Origin: PALSA-693 sp963702305
GTDB taxonomy: Bacteria; Actinomycetota; Acidimicrobiia; Acidimicrobiales; Palsa-688
Direction: 5' to 3'
DNA: 64,000 bases
Assembly (NCBI GenBank): GCA_963702305.1
Contig: CAVPBX010000013.1
Coordinates: 84,157-148,156 of the forward strand
Part shown: piece by piece, positions 52,183 to 61,332 of the stretch
Layout: every line of letters starts with the position of its first letter
Numbering within the stretch: position 1 is the stretch's first letter
Notes under the pieces: model-generated
What the model was told of the DNA's origin: nothing
The model's database searches: none
Seen by the model: the letters and a program-made list of their open reading frames with translations, nothing else
Program-made: the position numbers and the translations under genes

Positions 52183-53148
52183 TCATGCCGGTGATCCTGA
52201 CGAGAAGCGCCGGCCGATCGGGGGACTCCAGGGAGCGCCGGGTGGCGCGTCGGCGCTGGTGGGCACGTCGGAGGCGCCAAGACCGTGACGAGCCACGCTG
52301 ACGTCGAGCTCGCCGAGGCCGTCGTCGACCAGGTCCTGCCAGCGGGCGGAGATGGCGCGAGCGACGGGCAGCGTGGTCGAGCGGGCCAGTCGAGGGCCAG
52401 ATCGATGTCCTTGAGCGCCCACTGCAGGGAGAAGTCGGCGTGGTCGTCTGCTCGATCCATCTTCTCCATCTTGGCCATCGCCAAGCCCGAGGCGAGGGGT
52501 CCACCGGCCAGGGCGTCGACGAGCACGGTCTGGGGGACGCCGAGCCGCTGGGCGAGGGCGCTGCGTCTCGGCCGCACCCTCGACCAGAATGCCAGCCAGG
52601 TGTTGAGGATCAGTTTCAGCCGCGTCGCCTCGCCCGGTACCCCGAGCCAGATGGTGCGGTGGCCGAGCCGGCCCGAACGCGGGAGAGAGCACGGCAGCGA
52701 GCGCGTTCGGATCCGGCGGCCAGGATCAGCAGTTGACCGGACTCTGCGGGGGCCCGATTCCCCGAGACGGGGGCATCGACAAAGTCCACGTCCGCCCGAC
52801 GGGCCGCGACCTCGGCGGTCCATTTGTCGGTCGCGGTGCGCCGGTGGTGCCCATCTGCGCCCACACCGCGCCCGGGCGAAACGCGCCCATCACGCCGCTA
52901 TCGATCACGGACCGCAGGGCGTCCGGCGTCGGCGACATGGTGATGACCGCGTCGGCGGCGGCCACGGCGTGATGTCGCTCGGCGTGGCGGAGCGCCCCGC
53001 TCGGCGAGGGCGTTCGCCGGACCCGGGCTGCGGTTCAGCCCGTGGACCTCCATGCCGGCGTCCACCAGCCGGGCGGCCATCGCGGCACCCATGGTGCCGA
53101 GGCCGAGCACCGCAACCGCGGCACCTGGTGGGTCGGGGTGTCGGGCAT
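52183..53148 (-). pseudogene. 3-hydroxyisobutyrate dehydrogenase-family oxidoreductase, multiple frame breaks
   Basis: Beta-hydroxyacid dehydrogenase family. N-terminal dinucleotide motif VAVLGLGTMGAAMAARL, then DAVITMSPTPDALRSV, VDFVDAPVSGNRAPAESGQL (substrate-binding DAPVSG), LILNTWLAF with the catalytic Lys region RLKLILN, and FSLQWALKDIDLALD. The pieces occupy all three frames, with five or more breaks. The probable ATG is at 53148. The 3' end is approximate. Confidence 0.75.
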
Positions 53149-53455
53149 CGGACTCGCATTCCTTCGGGAGAGGGACCGGAGACCGGCACCGAGTCGGACA
53201 TGATGGCGTCGATGAAGCCAGGGCCTCGTCGTCCAGGTCGAGGTCGGCGGCCGCCAGCGCATCGTCCACGTGGGCGGGATTGCGGGTGCCGACGATGGCG
53301 ACATCCACTGCGGGGCGGGCCAGCACCCACGCCACGGCCAACCGGCTGACCGACGTGCCGAGCTCGGTTCGAGCGAAGGACTCGAGGGCCGCGACCGCAT
53401 CGAGATTGCGCCGGTAGTGGTCGCTGGGCAGCGGCGGTTCCGGCAGCAGCACTGC
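53149..53455 (-). pseudogene. Aldo/keto reductase, C-terminal fragment
   Basis: About 100 residues of the C-terminal end of an aldo/keto reductase: RRNLDAVAALESFARTELG, LAVAWVLARPAVDVAIVGTRN (NADPH-binding strand), PAHVDDALAAADLDLDDEAL, then in another frame FIDAIMSDSVPVSGPSPEGM. The catalytic Asp-Tyr-Lys-His part is missing because the gene is cut at about 53.45 kb, where an unrelated forward-strand gene begins. Confidence 0.75.
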
Positions 53456-53462
53456 GCCGGTA
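53420..53462. other. Junction of two truncated genes (possible mis-join)
   Basis: The reverse-strand aldo/keto reductase loses its N-terminal two thirds here, and the forward-strand sugar-binding protein starts without signal peptide or start codon. In the forward frame the codons just before VTLTIWHNYG read GSGGSGSSTAP after a TAG at 53415, so the exact breakpoint is hidden in GC-rich repetitive sequence. No IS end, att site or tRNA is seen. Confidence 0.7.
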
Positions 53463-54659
53463 ACGCTGACGATCTGGCATAACTATGGCACCGAGCAGAA
53501 TGCGACGGCACTGCAGAATCTGGCCAAGGCATTCCACAAGCTGCACCCGAACATCACGGTTGGACGCGTGAGCCAGCCGGCCAGCAATTACTTTGCGCTG
53601 CTGCAGGCGAAGGCCATCTCACGCAACGGCCCCGACCTCGCCGTGATGTGGACCGGCCTGTTCACCCTGCAGTACAAGGGGTTCCTGCAGAACCTCAAGG
53701 GCCTGGTCCCGGCGTCCGCGCTCGCGAACGTGGACCCGGACGCGCTGAAGTGGACTTCTGACAGCTTCAACCCGGCGAACGGCCCGTACGTGATCCCGCT
53801 GGAGAACCAGTTCTACATTGGCTTCTACAACAAGGCTGATTTCGCCCGGGCGGGCGTGAGCTCGGTGCCGACTGACTGGTCGCAGCTGTACGCGGCGTGC
53901 TCGAAGCTGAAGGCGGCCGGCTTCACGCCGATGGTCTACGGCAACGGCGGCCAGCCCCTCGGAGCCACGTTCTACCCGTGGTACGACATGAGCTACATGA
54001 TGATCGGCGCGTACCCGGTCTCACAGTGGCAGGGCCTGTACAGCGGGTCGACGCCGTGGACCTCGCCGGCCATCAGCGCTCAGCTGACGAACTGGACCAA
54101 GCTGCACGCATCCGGCTGCACGAACCCGGACGTCGTCACCAACACCGACAACCTCGGCCAGTTCGAGTCCGGTAAGGCCGCCATGATGGTGGACGGCACC
54201 TGGGACACGCAGAAGTTCACCGGCGCGCTCGGCACCAAGGTCGCCGCGTTCGCACCGCCGTTCTCGGCCACGCCGATCAAGGGCGTAGTCGACTTCGCCG
54301 GCGACGGCCTGTCGATGATGAGTTACTCGCCGCACAAGCAGCAGGCGGCCGAATTCCTCACCTTCATGACGACCAGGCAGGCAGCCGGACATCATCAACG
54401 CGGCCGGCCTGATCCCGGCCATCAACGGCACCTCGACCAGCAACCCGGTGAACCAGGAGATGCTGAACTTCGTCAGCAAGGACGGCATGACGCGTACCCC
54501 ATGCTGGACAACGTGGTGCAGGGCAATGTCGTGAACATCGGCTCGAAGTTCCTGCCCTCGGTCCTGAACGGCAGCGAGTCGATCACCAAGGCGCTGCAGG
54601 CCATGCAGACGACCTTGCAGCAGTTGCCGGCGAACCAGCGGGGCAACAGCTTCCCGTAA
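53460..54659 (+). CDS. ABC transporter sugar-binding protein, 5'-truncated, paired frameshifts
   Basis: Extracellular solute-binding protein family 1. The frame opens in the mature part (VTLTIWHNYGTEQNATAL) with no start, signal peptide or lipobox. It continues through DLAVMWTGLFTLQYKGFL, PYVIPLENQFYIGFYNK, YGNGGQPLGATFYPWYD and GKAAMMVDGTWDTQKF. Between about 54378 and 54490 the true frame (DIINAAGLIPAINGTSTSNP) is displaced by two opposite indels, then PMLDNVVQGNVVN resumes. It feeds the two permeases that follow. Confidence 0.85.
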   Translation, partial: VTLTIWHNYGTEQNATALQNLAKAFHKLHPNITVGRVSQPASNYFALLQAKAISRNGPDLAVMWTGLFTLQYKGFLQNLKGLVPASALANVDPDALKWTSDSFNPANGPYVIPLENQFYIGFYNKADFARAGVSSVPTDWSQLYAACSKLKAAGFTPMVYGNGGQPLGATFYPWYDMSYMMIGAYPVSQWQGLYSGSTPWTSPAISAQLTNWTKLHASGCTNPDVVTNTDNLGQFESGKAAMMVDGTWDTQKFTGALGTKVAAFAPPFSATPIKGVVDFAGDGLSMMSYSPHKQQAAEFLTFMTTRQAAGHHQRGRPDPGHQRHLDQQPGEPGDAELRQQGRHDAYPMLDNVVQGNVVNIGSKFLPSVLNGSESITKALQAMQTTLQQLPANQRGNSFP

Positions 54660-54754
54660 GAACCCCGTTTCCTTGATCCCGATGATCTGGTGACCCCGGA
54701 GCGGGACGCGCCGGCGCTGCGCGTCCCGCCCGCCTTACTTCCTGGAGCGCGTTC

Positions 54755-55678
54755 ATGAGTGCCACCGCCGACCCGCCGGTCCGGCGCCCCGGCCGCAGTC
54801 GGCTGGCGCGCCGCCGCCGGCGTGCCGGGATGCTGCTGTCAGTCCCGGCGATCGTGCTCGTCGCGGCCCTGCTGTGGGCGCCGATCGTGCAGGCAGTCCG
54901 CTACTCGCTGACCAGCTGGGACGGTTACTCGGCGCCGACCTGGATCGGGCCGAGCGCCTACACGGCAGCATTCAGCGACCCGATCGTGCACCGCGTGCTG
55001 GAGAACAACGCGCTGCTGCTGCTGGCCGTGCCGTTCGCCATCGGCATCCCGCTCGTCATCGCGGTCCTGCTGCACGAGCACGTCCGCGGCTGGCGGTTCT
55101 TCCGCTCCGTCTACTTCCTGCCCACGGCCATCTCCTGGGTCGTGATCGGCATGGTCGCGCTCCAGTTCTTCGCCGACAAGGGCATCCTGAACCAGCTGCT
55201 CAGCGACGTCGGCCTCGGCTCCGTGCACACGGACATGCTCGCCTCGGAATACAGCGCGCTGGCCGCGCTGGCGATCACGTTCATCTGGTCGATGATCGGC
55301 ACGAACACGATCATCTTCCTGACCGGCATGGCCACCCTCGACCCGACCCTGCTCGAGGCGGCGAAAGTCGACGGCCTGAGCCGGTGGCGGATCTTCTACC
55401 GGGTGACGCTGCCGCTGCTGACCCGCTTTATCCAGTTCGCCTTCGTGATCACCGTGATCAGCGCGTTCTCGGCGCTCTTCAGCCTGATCTTCGTGATGAC
55501 CGGCGGCGGGCCCGGGCTCGGCACCACCACCCTGGAGTTCTTCGTCTACCAGGCGGGCTTCGCTCAGGGCCAGTTCGGCACGGGCGCGCTGTACGGGGTC
55601 ATCCTGTTCGTGATCATGATCATTGTCGGGATCGGCCAGCTCCGGCTGATCAGGCCCGACGACGGGGAGGGCTGGTAG
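54755..55678 (+). CDS. Carbohydrate ABC transporter permease (MalF/LacF-type)
   Basis: 307 residues, six helices. N-terminal basic stretch, first helix at about 26-46, and the EAA loop AAKVDGLSRWRIFYRVTLPLL in the family position. It pairs with the next permease. 95 nt after the binding-protein stop; 2 nt before the next gene. Confidence 0.93.
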   Translation: MSATADPPVRRPGRSRLARRRRRAGMLLSVPAIVLVAALLWAPIVQAVRYSLTSWDGYSAPTWIGPSAYTAAFSDPIVHRVLENNALLLLAVPFAIGIPLVIAVLLHEHVRGWRFFRSVYFLPTAISWVVIGMVALQFFADKGILNQLLSDVGLGSVHTDMLASEYSALAALAITFIWSMIGTNTIIFLTGMATLDPTLLEAAKVDGLSRWRIFYRVTLPLLTRFIQFAFVITVISAFSALFSLIFVMTGGGPGLGTTTLEFFVYQAGFAQGQFGTGALYGVILFVIMIIVGIGQLRLIRPDDGEGW

Positions 55679-55680
55679 CC

Positions 55681-56562
55681 ATGGCCGCGACATCCGCGCC
55701 CGCCACGGAGGCGGCGGCCGCGCCGGCCGCGCCGGCCCGCAGGTGGCACTCGGCCCGCTTCCGCCGCCGGGTAACCGCCGGCGTCATCTTCGCGGTCATG
55801 GTCGTTATCGCGGTCGTGATGCTCTACCCGTTCTGGTACATGGGCGACAACTCGTTCCGCAACCAGGCGCAGTTCGACCTGCAGCACGGCCACTCGCTGG
55901 CGGGCTGGACGCAGCTGTTCCAGGAACTGCCGGTGGTGCGGGAGATGGTCAGCTCCACCATCGTCTGCGCGGCCGCGATCGCGATCATCCTGCTCGTCGC
56001 CACGACGGCAGGCTTCGCCTTCGCGAAGCTGCGGTACCGGGGGAGCGGGCTGGTATTCCTGCTGATCGTCGCTGCGATGATGGTGCCGCTGCAGTCGGTG
56101 ATCATCCCGGAGTACGTCAACCTGGCCCGGCTGCACCTGACCGGGAGCTACACCGGCGCGGTCCTGCTCTACGCCGCGCTCGGCGCCCCGTTCGCCACCT
56201 TCCTGATGGCGACGTACTACCGCGGCATCTCCGACGAGCTGATCGAGGCCGCGGTGATGGACGGGCTCAGTTACGAGCGGACGTTCCTGCGGATCGCGCT
56301 GCCGCTGTCGCTGCCGGCCATTGCTACCGTCACGGTGCTGCAGTTCATCCAGATCTGGGACGACCTGCTGGTCGGCTACCTGTTCCTGCCCACGAACGAC
56401 CGGACGATCACGGTCGGCCTGGCCGTCTTGTCGTCCGGGCGTACCACCGGGATCCCGCCGCTGATGGCCGGGTCACTGCTCAGCGCCATCCCGGCGATCG
56501 TCGTCTACCTGATCTTCCAGCGCTACCTGATCAGGGGCCTCACCCTGGGCATGGGCAAGTGA
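55681..56562 (+). CDS. Carbohydrate ABC transporter permease (MalG/LacG-type)
   Basis: 293 residues, six helices. EAA loop EAAVMDGLSYERTFLRIALPL and the C-terminal IFQRYLIRGLTLGMGK typical of MalG-type permeases. Its end overlaps the GTG start of the SMP-30 gene. Partner of the preceding permease. Confidence 0.93.
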   Translation: MAATSAPATEAAAAPAAPARRWHSARFRRRVTAGVIFAVMVVIAVVMLYPFWYMGDNSFRNQAQFDLQHGHSLAGWTQLFQELPVVREMVSSTIVCAAAIAIILLVATTAGFAFAKLRYRGSGLVFLLIVAAMMVPLQSVIIPEYVNLARLHLTGSYTGAVLLYAALGAPFATFLMATYYRGISDELIEAAVMDGLSYERTFLRIALPLSLPAIATVTVLQFIQIWDDLLVGYLFLPTNDRTITVGLAVLSSGRTTGIPPLMAGSLLSAIPAIVVYLIFQRYLIRGLTLGMGK

Positions 56563-57449
56563 CCGGCGCCGGGCTGACCTGGACGGTGACCGCCGCGCCG
56601 GCGGTCGAACTCGGCGAGCGGCCGGTGTGGGACGCGAGCACCGGCTGCGTCATCTGGGTCGACATCGCGGCCGGGCAGCTGCACCGGCTCAGCGAGCGAG
56701 ACGGTGACAGCGTGATCGCGACCGCCGGAGTGCCGGTCGGAGCGGCCGCGCCCAGAGCGGGCGGCGGCTACGTGCTCGCGGCGGCCGACGGCTTCCGGCT
56801 GACCGACGCGGCGGGCGCGCTGAGCGCCCCGGTGATCCGGCCTGCCGGGATGCCCCCAGGCGTGCAGTTCAATGACGGCGCCTGCGATCCGGCCGGCCGG
56901 TTCTGGGCCGGAACGGCGGCCACCGACGGGCAGACCGGGACGGGCTCGCTCTACCGGCTGGACGCGGACGGCTCGGTGACCGAGATTTTCGGCGGGGTAA
57001 CCGAGTCGAACGGTCTCGGCTGGAGCCCGGACGGGTCGACCTTCTACTACACCGACTCGGGCGAGCCCCGGTCGCGGGTCCGTGCCTTCGACTTCGACGG
57101 GGCCAGCGGGCAGCTGGCCCGCGAGCGCGAGCTGATCTCGTTCGAGCCGGAGGAGGGCCTGGCTGACGGGCTGGTCGTGGACGCGGACGGCTGCCTGTGG
57201 ATCGCCATGTGGGACGGCGGGTGCGTGCGCCGCTACTGGCCCGGCGGCGACCTGCTCGGGCGGTACCCGCTGCCCGTCAGCGAGCCCACCTGCCCGGGGT
57301 TCGGCGGCGCGCACCTGGATGAGCTCTACCTCACGACGGCCTGGCAGGAACTGGACAGCGCCGGGCGGGAAGCCGAGCCGCTGGCCGGCCATCTGCTGCG
57401 GGCCAGGCCCGGCGTTCGCGGGCTGCCCGTCACTGGCTACGCAGGATAA
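56559..57449 (+). CDS. SMP-30/gluconolactonase/LRE-family protein
   Basis: 296 residues, six-bladed propeller lactonase family. ELGERPVWDASTGCVIWVDI (metal Glu), FNDGACDPAGRFWAGTA, ESNGLGWSPDGSTFYYTDSG and LADGLVVDADGCLWIAMWDGG supply the metal-binding residues. It probably hydrolyses an aldonolactone from the sugar imported by this operon. GTG start overlapping the permease stop (GTGA). Confidence 0.9.
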   Translation: MTGAGLTWTVTAAPAVELGERPVWDASTGCVIWVDIAAGQLHRLSERDGDSVIATAGVPVGAAAPRAGGGYVLAAADGFRLTDAAGALSAPVIRPAGMPPGVQFNDGACDPAGRFWAGTAATDGQTGTGSLYRLDADGSVTEIFGGVTESNGLGWSPDGSTFYYTDSGEPRSRVRAFDFDGASGQLARERELISFEPEEGLADGLVVDADGCLWIAMWDGGCVRRYWPGGDLLGRYPLPVSEPTCPGFGGAHLDELYLTTAWQELDSAGREAEPLAGHLLRARPGVRGLPVTGYAG

Positions 57450-57460
57450 GGAGCAAGGAC

Positions 57461-58649
57461 ATGTCCCGGATCGTGCTCGACGCGGTCTCCAAGCAGTTCC
57501 CCGGCGGCACGACCGCGGTCAAGTCGCTTGACCTGGAGGTCTCCGACGGCGAGCTGCTCGTCCTGGTCGGCCCGTCCGGATGCGGCAAGACCACCGCGCT
57601 GCGGATGGTCGCCGGGCTGGAAGAGGTCAGCTCCGGCACCATCTACATTGACGGCCGCCCGGTCAACGACGTGGAACCGCGGCACCGCGACATCGCGATG
57701 GTCTTCCAGGTTACGCGCTCTATCCGCACCTGTCGGTCTACGAGAACATGGCGTTCAGCCTGAAGTACCGCAAGGCGGTATCGAAGGCCGAAGTCAGGAA
57801 GCGGGTTGACGAGGCCGCCCGGATCCTGGAGCTCGAGACCTACCTGGAGCGCAAGCCGCGACAACTGTCCGGCGGTCAGCGGCAGCGGGTCGCGATGGGG
57901 CGGGCGATCGTCCGCCAGCCGCGGCGTTCCTGATGGACGAGCCGCTGTCGAACCTGGACGCCAAGCTCCGGGTCCAGATGCGGGCCGAGATCGCTCAGCT
58001 GCAGCGCTCGCTCGCGACCACGACGATCTACGTCACCCACGACCAGACCGAGGCCATGACGCTGGGCAGCCGCGTCGCCGTACTCCAGCACGGCGTGCTC
58101 CAGCAGGTCGCGCCGCCGCAGGAGCTGTACCGCCAGCCGGCGAATCTCTTCGTGGCCGGCTTCATCGGGTCGCCGCCGATGAACCTGATCGACGCCCGGC
58201 TGGAGCGGTCCGGTGGCGGCCCGGCCGGTCCGTCCGGCGGGGCTGGCCCGCAGGTCGTGTTCGGCGGCTGCCGCCTCGGCATTCCGGCCCGGGTGATGGC
58301 GGAACGGCCCGCGCTCGGCCGGTACCTCGGCCGCGACATCGTTCTCGGCGTCCGGCCCGAGCATCTGGCTGACGCGGCACTCCTGCGCGACGTCGACGCG
58401 GCGTCGGTGATCGAGCTGCCGGTGCGGCTGCGCGAGGAGCTTGGCTCCGACGTTCAGATCCACTGCGGCATCGGCGCGGTCGCCCATCACTCGGAGTCGG
58501 CCGCGGGCGATGTCACCTCGCTCGCCACGATGATCGCCCGGATGGACCCGCAGACCGCTCTGGCCGAAGGCCAGAACGCTCGCATCCACGTGGAGACCAC
58601 GAGGCTGCACTTCTTCGACCCGGCCACGGGCGCGGCGGTCACCGAGTAG
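57461..58649 (+). CDS. Carbohydrate ABC transporter ATPase (UgpC/MsmK-type), two frameshifts
   Basis: About 396 residues when corrected. Walker A GPSGCGKTTALR, then VFQ; a missing base near 57708 separates it from YALYPHLSVYENMAFSLKYR. Signature LSGGQRQRVAMGRAIV; another missing base near 57924 separates it from AFLMDEPLSNLDAKLR. H-loop YVTHDQTEAMTL and the C-terminal TOBE-type regulatory domain (about 240-396) follow. It energises the two permeases upstream. Both breaks look like single-base losses. Confidence 0.88.
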
Positions 58650-58906
58650 CCAGGGGACGGCGCTCCGCGACGGTAAGCCATCCTCACGATGCGCTTGCGC
58701 GGCAACCTGACCCGGGCCGACGTCGGCGAGCAGCTCAAAATCGTGAAAGGACGTGGCTGGCGCCCTGATTCGGCGATCTCGCCGCGAGCACGCTGGCCCA
58801 GCGGGAAGATAGAGCACTGGCGAGCCGAGTCCTCGGCTGAGAAGGCAGTCCGCGAGGCAGCGAAGGCGCGACGGGAGCCACGCGTGGCCATTCGGAGGGG
58901 ACAGGG

Positions 58907-59039
58907 TTGTCGCGGCTAATCGGCATCATTATCACCATCCTGATCGTGGTCTGGATCGTGTCCAGCCCGGCTACGGCTGGTAACGACGTGCACGGCTGGA
59001 TTGCCGGAATCCTCACGTTTTTTCCAGCACGTGAGTTAG
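58907..59039 (+). CDS. Small membrane protein (about 43 residues), one-base frame problem
   Basis: TTG start: SRLIGIIITILIVVWIVSSPATAGNDV, one membrane helix followed by HGWIAGILTFF. Similar tiny proteins with the helix plus N-P/A-x-AGNDVHxW are common in Actinobacteria. A T6 run at about 59019-59024 shifts the frame; with five T the protein ends QHVS and a TAG at 59037. Function unknown. The region 58650-58906 before it shows no convincing gene. Confidence 0.65.
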
Positions 59040-59179
59040 TGCCTTTCAGGGTGCATAACGGCCCGGGTCACTGTGACCAAGCGCGTCAGGCCGCGGCCCG
59101 GCTGGATTCCGCTGTCCCCGGCGGCCGTTCCCGTCCGGCTCCTGGCCCTGTCGAGCTCGGGAAGTTGCCAGCAGTTCTC

Positions 59180-59194
59180 TAGAGCAGTACTCTA
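59180..59194. promoter_or_regulatory. Palindrome TAGAG-CAGTA-CTCTA followed by A6
   Basis: Perfect 5-bp arms around a 5-nt centre, then a run of A. It stands in the 293-nt gap between the small membrane protein and the convergent TetR gene. It could be an operator or, read on the reverse strand, a weak terminator with a T-tract after the TetR gene. The rest of 59040-59332 shows nothing I can name. Confidence 0.35.
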
Positions 59195-59332
59195 AAAAAT
59201 CTTCGCACAGCACGCGAATGGGTCCTGTCCGTGCGAGCTAGACGGCTGGCTTCGGGCGCGGATTCGCGCCACCTCCGGGCTGCTCGACGAGCCCCCGTAC
59301 GCCGAGCAGCCCGGGGGTCCCTTCGCCCGCCG

Positions 59333-59899
59333 CTAAGCCGGTGACCTTGCGGGTTCCAGCTCCGCGCGGGCGCTGGCCATCGCGAGCTCCGCGAACTCGC
59401 TGTTTGGCAGGCTGGGCAGCTGCCGCAACCGCAGGACCGACAGGCCGTCGAGCACCGCGCAGAACCTGATGGCAAAGCCGGCCACCGGCTGCTGCGGCTG
59501 GAAAGCGCCCGCTGCCACGCCCTGCTCGACGATCACGATCAGGTCGTCGCGCCACGGTTTCATCAGCGCGTCGAGGAACTGGCTGACCTCGCTGCTGTGC
59601 GAGGCGCGGGCCCAGGCTTCCATCCACAAGATCCAGACCGGATCGGAGAGATCAGAGGGCAGATACAGCTCGACGAACAGTTCCAGCCGCGGCCACCCGA
59701 TCGGAACGACGGGGGACCAACAGCCGCGCTGCTCGGTCTCCCGGCGCTCTTGCCAGGCCAGGGTCTCCAGCAGGATGTGCTCTTTCGAGGTGAAGTAGTA
59801 CATCAGCTGGCCGGAGCTCATCGCTGCCCGGCGGGCGATCTCGGCCAGCCGGACCCGGTCGATCCCGACTTCAGTGATCAGGTCCATAGCCGCCTGCAT
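59333..59899 (-). CDS. TetR-family transcriptional regulator (5' end uncertain)
   Basis: 188 residues from the ATG used. The helix-turn-helix is RVRLAEIARRAAMSSGQLMYYFTSKEHIL, of which the recognition part SGQLMYYFTSK is the TetR pattern; the C-terminal domain fits the BetI-like group (LPSDLSDPVWILWMEAWARA). The family usually has about 15 more residues before this, and the in-frame upstream codons read GRRSRERIMQAAM, so the real start is probably further up (ATG near 60008) beyond an indel. Confidence 0.85.
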   Translation of the reverse strand: MQAAMDLITEVGIDRVRLAEIARRAAMSSGQLMYYFTSKEHILLETLAWQERRETEQRGCWSPVVPIGWPRLELFVELYLPSDLSDPVWILWMEAWARASHSSEVSQFLDALMKPWRDDLIVIVEQGVAAGAFQPQQPVAGFAIRFCAVLDGLSVLRLRQLPSLPNSEFAELAMASARAELEPARSPA

Positions 59900-60165
59900 G
59901 ATCCGTTCCCGGCTGCGGCGTCCCGCGGCAGTGCTGCCCGGACTCGCGCCAGGCGGCGCGGGGTGCCGGAGACCGGGCGGCGGCGGGCCCTGCCGGGGAG
60001 TCGCTCATCGCCTGAGCTTCGGATCTGTCGTGGCGTCAACGCCGGACAGTCTAGCGCCGGGCCAGGCCAGGATAGGTGGCCAACGCGACCGTCGCCGCCC
60101 GGCTAGGACCAGACCGGCCGCCGGTCCGCCTCGCGTCGCGCTGCCGCGCTCGCGATGATGTGACC

Positions 60166-60674
60166 ATGACACATGCCGACCAGCAGACCCGCACCCTGAG
60201 CGCTGACGACTTCGCCGTCCCCGTTACTGACCGCTACTTCGAGGACTATCGCCCCGGAGCGGTCTACGAGTACGGGTACCGATCCGTCACTGAGGACGAG
60301 ATCGTCGGCTTCGCCGAGCGGTACGACCCGCAGCCGATCCACGTCGATGCCGCCTACGCGAATGCCGGTCCTTCGGCGGCATCATCGCGAGCGGCTGGCA
60401 CTCAGCCGGGGTGCTCATGCGGATACTCGTGGATCACTACCTCAGCCGGGTGGCTAGCCTCGCCTCGCCTGGAATCGACGAACTCCGCTGGTCGGTGCCT
60501 CTCCGCCCCGGCGATGTCGTCCGGGCTCGCACGACGATCATCGAAGCTCGGCCGTCGAGGTCCAGGCCCGACCGCGGCCTGGTCATCACCCGGGCCGAAC
60601 TCCTCAATCAGGATGGCAAGTCCCCGGTCAGCGGCCTGGCGATGAACCTCATCGGCCGGAGAGCTGCCCCTTAG
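60166..60674 (+). CDS. MaoC-family dehydratase, one frameshift
   Basis: Hotdog-fold enoyl-CoA hydratase-like protein of about 168 residues after correction. YFEDYRPGAVYEYGYRSVTEDEIVGFAERYDPQPIHVD holds the catalytic Asp/His motif in its last residues. A missing base near 60370 breaks ANAGPFGGIIASGWHSAG; the second frame continues LMRILVDHYLSRVASLASPG and LRWSVPLRPGDVVRART. A CoA-thioester substrate is expected. Confidence 0.85.
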
Positions 60675-60776
60675 AATCCCTGTCTTCCGGCGGCGCGGCA
60701 CCGATTCCTTTTCGCCTCCAGCCGAGTCTTCCTGGTTGACCGCACGTGGCGTGCGCGACGATAAGGAGTGAGGGAT

Positions 60777-61329
60777 ATGACCGATCTGGACAGGGCCACG
60801 ACGAGCACGCTGGCTATCCTCGCGAAGGTTCAGCCTGCTGACCTGGCCGCGCCGACGCCCTGCGCGTCGTGGAACGTCCGCGCGCTGATCAATCACTTCG
60901 TCGGGACGGCCCGCTGGTGGGCTGGCATCCTGGCCGGCGCAGCGAACGCTACCGACGCGGACTACGCCGGCGGCGACTTCGTCGCGGCCTACGAGGAGAG
61001 CATCCGGATCGCCCTGGCGGCGTTCGAAGCCGACGGCGCGCTGGACCGGATCGTCCGGCTGCCGTTCGGTGAGTTCCACGGCACCGTCGTGCGGGGCATG
61101 GCCGCGCTGGACCAGTTCACGCACGGGTGGGATCTGGCCGCTGCCATCGGATGCCCGACCGATCTGGATCCCGAGCTGGCCGCGCAACTGCTCGGTCAGG
61201 CCGGAATCGCCATCACCGGCGCCTTCCGCGGACCGGACGGCGAGGCCCCGTTCGGGCCCGTCACGCCAGCGCCTGCCGGTGCCGGGCCAGGCCGATCGGC
61301 TCGCCGCCTTCCTGGGGAGGCCGGTGTGA
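60777..61329 (+). CDS. TIGR03086-like (DinB/maleylpyruvate isomerase fold) protein, C-terminal frameshift
   Basis: About 184 residues. PTPCASWNVRALINHFVGTARWW is the N-terminal family signature (metal-binding His), and LDQFTHGWDLAAAIG the central His motif. A missing base near 61275 separates FGPVTP from the proper end GQADRLAAFLGRPV. Strong AAGGAG ribosome-binding site. Four nt before the sigma factor start. Function of this actinobacterial group is not established. Confidence 0.82.
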
Positions 61330-61332
61330 CGG

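Noticed and set aside
58689..58919. A 76-codon forward frame (start MRLRGNLTRADVGEQL) before the small membrane protein.
   Set aside because: No ribosome-binding site, no family resemblance and Arg-rich composition as in shadow frames; not enough to call a gene.
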